Shown here piece after piece: positions 58,143 to 64,000 of a stretch of DNA of 64,000 nucleotides. How positions within the stretch are numbered: position 1 is the stretch's first letter; each line of letters begins with the position of its first letter. The position numbers and the translations under genes are program-made. The notes beneath the pieces are model-generated. The model was given only the letters and a program-made list of their open reading frames with translations, was not told the DNA's origin and ran no database searches. Source of the DNA: Entophlyctis helioformis. Its lineage: Eukaryota > Chytridiomycota > Chytridiomycetes > Chytridiales > Chytriomycetaceae. The DNA is taken from NCBI GenBank assembly GCA_025526915.1, contig JAHLKH010000021.1:1-64000 (forward strand), written 5' to 3'.

Positions 58143-59395
58143 TCACAGCTTGGGCTTGGGCGGCGCCGTCAGCTTGACCTTGGTTGAAAAGCCCATGCCG
58201 CCGTGCTCGAGTGCTCTGGCGGCATCGACATACATCTGCTGCTTGAGGTACCCATACACAACGCCGGCCTTGATCGCCTTGCTGCTCCAGCGGGTGGCGA
58301 GCGCCTTGGCGGCCTCGACCGTTGCGGCTGGCGACGGGCTGATCTCGTCGACAAGACCAACCCGCAGCGCCTCGTCCTGCAGCAGCGCACACGCTCGCCA
58401 CGATCAGCCGGCTGCGTTGTGCTGTGCTGCACTGCACTGTGTTGTGATGCAGCACCAGCAGCAGCAGACTGCCAGGTGGCACAGCCGCACTCACCGCATT
58501 GAACTTGTGTGCCTGCAGGATCATGTCTCTGAACAGCAGCGGGTTGGGCACCTTGGCCTGCACGAGAGCCAGCATGCCAGGTGCCATGGCAGCGGGCAGA
58601 TCGACCTCGTTCATGCACATGAAGCCGCGGTCCGAGCGCATGACACGGTAGTCGTGGGCCATGGCCAGCATCTGCATGTCGGCGAGTGTGTGCCAGCCAG
58701 GGATCTGCCGTGTCAGCCATATGCCCAGCAGTCGCACGGCATCCAAGCCAACGCAAGCGATGCAGGCAATGTGCTCACACAGCCGCCTGCAAAGGCATGA
58801 CCGGTGATGGCTGCCAGCAGGTGCACACACACGCAGCGTGTCGGCAACAGCAGCGTGTCAGCAACAGCAGCGTGTCAGCAAGAATAAAAGTACCAGCCCG
58901 CATGTGACTGCTGTGCGATGGCATTGCAACACCACCCACCGGCAACTGTCGGAAGCTGGAACGTCAGGAAGCGGCGCAACACTCGCTGCGACTGGTCAAA
59001 GTACTTGGCGCCGACCTTCTGGAAGATGTCGAGGCGGAGGCCGTTGCAGTAGACCTTGCTGCTCTCGGCTGGACGCACATTGTCAGCAGAGCACTCCAGC
59101 AGAGCAGAGCACTCCACCACAGCAGTGCACTCCACCACACGCAGCCACCACATGTGCAGCATCTGGGCACGCGGACTCGGCAACAGACGCAGGAGATCGC
59201 ACCGTAAGTGACGAGAGCGCCGGCCGTGCCTGGCGGGTGGTGCTGCTCGATGTAGTCGAGGGCGGCCTCGAGCGCATCCATGAACGGCACGTCAAAGAAG
59301 TTCTCGCCGTTGCGGAAGGCCAGGATGTACAGCGGGCCCTCCTTGGTGAAGCCGAGGATGGGCGACTGCGGCAGCGGCGGCATCTGGGCAGACAT
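58143..59395 (-). CDS. Crotonase-family enoyl-CoA hydratase/isomerase
   Basis: The protein reads FTKEGPLYILAFRNGENFF at the N-terminus, then a block with ESSKVYCNGLRLDIF, AITGHAFAGG (the crotonase oxyanion-hole segment) and MAHDYRVMRSDRGFMCMNEVDL. Next are ALVQAKVPNPLLFRDMILQA and DEALRVGLVDEISPSP, ending in a helical tail. These fit delta3,delta2-enoyl-CoA isomerase-like enzymes that move double bonds during beta-oxidation. The last three residues are PKL, a weak variant of the SKL peroxisomal signal; import is possible but not certain. About four exons are needed. Two in-frame ATGs (59395, 59452) are possible; the nearer one starts MSAQMPPLPQ. It is divergent from the Iml1 gene. Confidence 0.78.
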
Positions 59396-59583
59396 GATCG
59401 TGCGTTCAGATGCTTTGCGGGATTGTCGGAAAGTGCGCTGGCTGAGCGGCATCTGCTGGTCGCGTGCATCTGCGAGTCGAGCTGCTCAGATACAGACACG
59501 CAGGCTGAACGGCAGGCAGGCTGGCAGGCGGTTTGCACACACACACGCATACACACACGCACAGGCACACACACACAGGCAGC

Positions 59584-62500
59584 ATGGCAAGAGGCGCCGC
59601 GCTGCTGGGCGACGGGCAGGTGCTCACGCTGTGGGTGCATGACGAGCGATACTCGCGCCACGACGTCGTCATCAACCCGCACTGGTTTCCGGGCATCCAG
59701 CTGGGCGACCTGCTCGAGATTCGCTCTGCGGCTGCTGTGGCGGCGGCTGCTGGCGCCACGCACGGCGGCGGTGGTCGGGCTGCAGTGTCTGCTGGTGCAG
59801 CCGGCCGTCGCACACATCAGCAGCAACAACAGCAGCCAAACCACTCGCCGCTGGCATCCCACCGAGCAGCCGCATCGCGTGAGGGCGGACGCATTCCACT
59901 GGTGGACTTTCAAGAAGACGTCAACAAGGTGCGCTGTGCACGGCTGGCTGGCTGTCTGGCTGTCTGGCTGTCTGGCTGGCTGATCACTCACGCCATCTGC
60001 CCACTCACACCGTCTGTGCTGCTGCAGGATCGCCTTGTGCTGCAAGTCAGCGTCATGGACGACGAGCTGGCCGCCAAGCAGCCACAACTGCATGCAAGTG
60101 CTGCCTTGCTTGGTGCTGGCTGCTGTCCATCAGCATCTGATCACCGACTGACTCGCCATGCATCTCGCCACGCAGATCTCGGTCGCGCAGCACATTGCCA
60201 CGCTGTTTGAGCTGAATGCACGCACAGACGTGCTTGTTCGCAAGGTTGGTTTGTTGCGCTGCATGGCTGCGCTGTCTGCACTGCGCTACCTGCACGGCCA
60301 TGCAGATCACTCTGCAGAGTGTGTGGCAGCCCGACCGGCGCTGACCGTCACGCTGCGTGGCACAGGTGGACAAAGAGTCCATGACCGCGTCGTTTGTCGA
60401 GATCTCGTTCCGCGACCAGTACATTGGACGCAGCGACATGTGGCGACTCAAGATGTCCCTGATTGGCACGGCGCTGTACCGCGGCAAGAAGCTCGTGTCG
60501 CTTGGCGTGCGCGGCCAGGTCAAGGACATTATCGTCAATGGCACGTCGGTGAGTTGCCTGCTGCCATGTGCGGCTCTCTCCTGCCGCTCGTGCTGGATCT
60601 ACACGGCAGTTGTCAAGCAGACGCCTCACTCACTCTTGCCTGCCATGATCACCGACTCTTCCTCGCTCACTCGCTCATCCGCCCGTCTGTCCGCCTGTCC
60701 GTCCGTCTGTCCTGCCAGTACAAGTGCGGGTTTGTCACAGATACAACCAAGAGCATCTTCCGGTCAGAGACGGCAAAGTACTTCATCTTCATCCAGATGA
60801 GCAAGGAGATGTGGGAGTTTGACGAGGACGGCGAGCTGTTCTTTGAAAAGTGCGTGCACGGGTTTCTGCCCGAGCTGTTTGCACGCTGGAAAGAGATTGG
60901 CGCGAACCATGTCGTGTCGATTGTGCTGTTTGCACGCATCATGGGAGCAGGCATCAACGTCAGCCACCACGGTCACGGCCACAGCAGCAGCAGCAGCAGC
61001 AGCAACAACGGCAGCAACATCAACATCAATATCACTCCAGACGATCCACTGCCGCAGTTCAATCTCGACGCTGGCGACTTTGAGACGCCTCTCGGGTTTG
61101 CATCGGCAGGCGAGTATCGCAGCGCAACTGGCCAGCCGTGCCGTGACTACTACCGTGTCGTGGTGGATCGCGAGACACGGGCCGACTGGGCACAGGTGCT
61201 GGTGCCGCTCAAGAAAGAGTTTGTGCGGTTCCAGCGCGACGTGCTCGAGCAACGCGAAGCCAAGGGACTGTCGTTTCTGTCTGGATCCAACTCGCCCGCG
61301 TCCGAAGGCAACATTCTCGAGGCCATCAACCTGGCACTCAATCCGTTCGACAAGCACTACGTCGACCGCGACCTGATGCGCACGGGTCTGACGATTGTGG
61401 TGGTGACTCCCGGCACCGGCTTCTACGAGGTCGACAAGAAGCTGTGCCGGCTGACCTGGCAGCGCATGGTCGACAACGGCGTCGGCCTGGATCTGGTGTG
61501 TCTGTCCAAGCCACCGCTGTACACGGTGCCGCTGTTCCAGTTTGTGTCGCATGACGGCTCGGCGCTTGGCAGCGGCATGCAAGGTGGTGCGGGATTCCAT
61601 CAGGGCGGCACATACACTGCACACAGCACCGGTGCAGCCTCGTATGGCGCAGGAGCACCTCACATGTCGCCGTCGTCAGTCGGCACCGATCCGTCTGTCC
61701 AGAGTCAGCAGCAACAGCCGCACGCCAGCCGTGTCCCCAGCATGCGTGGAGCAAGTGGCGGTGCCAGCGGCGGTGTTGGGCAGCACCACGATCCGGACAG
61801 CGACCGTCGCTCGACCTTCACGGCAACCAGCCGATCCGAGCGGCATCAGGGTGACATGGCATTCTCGGGCAAGTCTGGCGGGTCCGAGAAGGAGAAGAAG
61901 ACTGAGGTCTGGGATCCGCTGTATGCCGACGACGACCTTGCCGACGGTCCACTGGCGTCGTTTTACACGATCCCCAACTGGGTCGACTGCAGCTTCTGGA
62001 GCCGCAAGGACCCGGCACGCACGCCGCTCGGCCTTGCGCCAGGCACGACGTTTGTGTCGCGCTGCAAGATGTACGAGGTGCAGATGATGGGATTCCAAGA
62101 ACAGGACCGCATCAACATCGACATTCCGTATCTGGATCTCAAAGCCGACGATGCTTTGGTGTCAGCCACATCGCCGCTGTCCAAGGATGCAGCACTGCCT
62201 GAACAGAACGCATCGTCGGATGGTCCGAATGATGCGAATGGTGCGAATGCGGCAGCACTCGGGTTGCTGTGGTCCAAGGTGTTTGACGAGTACGACGCAC
62301 AAGTGTTTGTTGATGAGCCCGGCCCAGCCTTGTCGGCTCAACAGTCACAGCAGCAGCAATCGTATCTGACTGTGCCACACTCGAGTGCAGCACAGCTTGT
62401 CCGCAACACAGACCACGGTGATGGCCAGCGCGAATTTGGCGCAGACTCACATCACATGGACAGCCGCCCACAGCGTGGAATGCGCGGTGCAGGCAGTCCG

Positions 62501-64000
62501 AACGGTCTGGGAGTGCAGGGCATGCGGCAGCCATACCCAGCCACACTTGGCGGCATCCATGGCGGCATCAGTGGCAACGCGGCGTTTGACAGCCTGCCAC
62601 AGCCGCTCAACAGCACGGGTATGGACGACAACCAACGCACTCTGCTGCCGTATCCAAACTACCAGATGCAGCAGCAGCCTTTCCAGAAACAGCCGCAGCC
62701 GCACCAGCAGACTGCCATGGGACGCAGGGAGCAGCCAGAGCGCGGTCTTGGTCTTGTTGGCAGCTTCAAGGATCGCACGGACGGCACCAGCTTTGACGCG
62801 TTCATGGCGGAACAGGCAGCAGCCACAGGAACTGGCACAGGCAGACGTGGTGGTGGAAGTGTCAGTGGCGACGACCACGCACACTCGCATCTCTATCCAC
62901 AGCGCGCATCTGGCCGTGCCGTTGCAGATGGCAGCACAGCAGCACTCGACGCGGACACGGCAATGCACTCGTTCTCGACGTCGCTGCAGCCGATCCGCAT
63001 TCGTGGGCCAGGCAGCCGCACTGCCGGTGCCATCGGCGGCACCACATCCACCGGCACATCTGTCGCACCCATCACCGTTGCCAGTTCGCTTGGCGAGCGC
63101 GGCCTGACACACGCAAGCGGCCATCGCGGCAGCTTCTCCGAGACCGGCTCGTACAAAGGCGCCAGCTCGCCCGGCATGGATTTCGGCCGCCACCTGAATG
63201 CAGGCAAGATGTCGCCGGGCAAGAGCTTCTCGCACCTTGCCAACCGCCAGCAGATCCCGCGCCAGAACTATGTCAATCCGTGCAACCCCATCAAGAACGT
63301 CATCCGCGCCAGCAGCCACATCCGCCGCTGGGAACACATCTTCCCGAAAGTCGTCATGGCCAACCGCGACGTGGACGTGGCGTCGACCAACTGGAAGTCG
63401 TTGTGCACGCCCGCGTGTCTGCCGCTCACGACCGAGTTCTTTCCGTCGCCCGAAGAGCTGGCAGATCAGTATCTGGAGAACACGAACCTTTTGTCGCCGG
63501 CCGTCGAAGATGCGGCCCCGTACCAGTGGACAGCGGAGATGCAAGCCAGGAAGCTCGAGTCGCTGCTTGTTGAGCTCATCAGCCAGCGACTTGCGCAGGG
63601 ATTCCAGCTGGTTGTATCGACGGCGCGGGATGGCACACAGAAGCTGCCCGGCATGCCAGCGCCAGCCTCGTTGACGGCGATGTCTGGTGAGTCCAATGTG
63701 CTGGATGCAGCATGGCACTTTGCGGCTGTTGCCTGACACTCTCCTGCTTCTTCTGGCAACCCACCACCTGGCAACATGGCCGCCTTGTGTGCGTATGCAT
63801 TCCATCCCATCCCATGCCATCTCATGCCATCCCATGCCATCCCATGCGTGCACAGCACTCGAGACGCCGCGCACGCCAGACCGTCGCCAGCGCATGTCGA
63901 TTCCACAGGGCAGGCTTGGACGCGACGCGATGGGTCTGCAGCACGCGCAAGTGTACCAGCCGACATCCACGTTCTCGACCGCCAAGCATTACGACCTGAG
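59584..64000 (+). CDS. IML1: Iml1/DEPDC5-like GATOR1 (SEACIT) subunit, cut at the right edge
   Basis: Iml1 is the catalytic GAP subunit of GATOR1, which switches off TORC1 at the vacuole when amino acids are scarce. The first exon reads LTLWVHDERYSRHDVVINPH and GIQLGDLLEIR, the Iml1 N-terminus. Later exons give VAQHIATLFELNARTDVLVR, ISFRDQYIGRSDMWRLKMSL and YKCGFVTDTTKSIFRSETAK. Then come WEFDEDGELFFEKCVHGFLP, TGLTIVVVTPGTGFYEVDKK and WQRMVDNGVGLDLVCLSKPP. A long Gln/Ser/Gly-rich insert follows (about 61540-63240). The frame then resumes with NPIKNVIRASSHIRRWEHIF and LPLTTEFFPSPEEL. After an intron at about 63687-63856 the frame runs off the window (RMSIPQGRLGRDAMGL). The DEP domain would lie beyond 64000. 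Confidence 0.9.

Overview
The window is nuclear DNA of an early-diverging, GC-rich fungus; a chytrid (Rhizophydiales-like) is the best guess, as an inference. The genes are eukaryotic with GT-AG introns. The set of proteins includes a farnesyl diphosphate synthase, a ferric-reductase-like flavocytochrome, PP6 regulatory (SAPS) and GATOR1 (Iml1) subunits, a half-size ABCA transporter, a membrane-anchored SH3 protein, and the WLHENRTEGCT-type ankyrin repeats that are abundant in chytrids. There are no bacterial operons, rRNA genes, tRNA genes or CRISPR arrays that I can see.

Layout. 1-2154: low-complexity DNA with a minisatellite, no convincing gene. 2155-4303 (+): cyclin-like protein. 4480-6029: decayed Ty1/copia pol remnant. 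6349-8447 (+): protein with an EDR1/transglutaminase-like domain. 8731-13718 (-): farnesyl diphosphate synthase, a type II membrane glycosyltransferase-like protein and a 2OG-Fe(II) oxygenase-like protein. 14113-19165 (+): seven-bladed WD40 protein and a coiled-coil/disordered protein. 19511-26671 (-): half-size ABCA transporter and ferric reductase/NOX-like protein. 27129-31330 (+): SAPS protein. 31395-34313 (-): MINDY-4-type deubiquitinase. 34402-44242 (+): FCP1-like phosphatase, transmembrane SH3 protein and TBC Rab-GAP. 44460-46254 (-): secreted zincin-like protein. 46538-51023 (+): acyl-protein thioesterase, ankyrin protein and an intron-rich tail that was not obvious as an ORF. 51434-59395 (-): atypical protein kinase, alpha/beta hydrolase, enoyl reductase-like protein and a crotonase. 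59584-end (+): Iml1, cut by the window edge.

The genes do not form one pathway; this is ordinary compact fungal gene space. Loose themes are phospho-regulation and ubiquitin (cyclin, SAPS, FCP1-like, MINDY-4, kinase), membrane traffic and TORC1 signalling (TBC, Iml1, APT1), and lipid chemistry (FPPS, enoyl reductase, crotonase, hydrolase, ABCA).

The main unusual observations are these. A chain of phase-compatible exons follows the ankyrin ORF and contains introns as short as 25-38 nt. A 42-nt intron carries an in-frame stop and separates the membrane half of the SH3 protein from its SH3 domain. Several long genes have single-base frame breaks, which are either assembly indels or real. Many introns carry strand-biased CTG-type tetranucleotide repeats. 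All exon models are hand-made from reading-frame and splice-phase consistency and have not been tested against transcripts.
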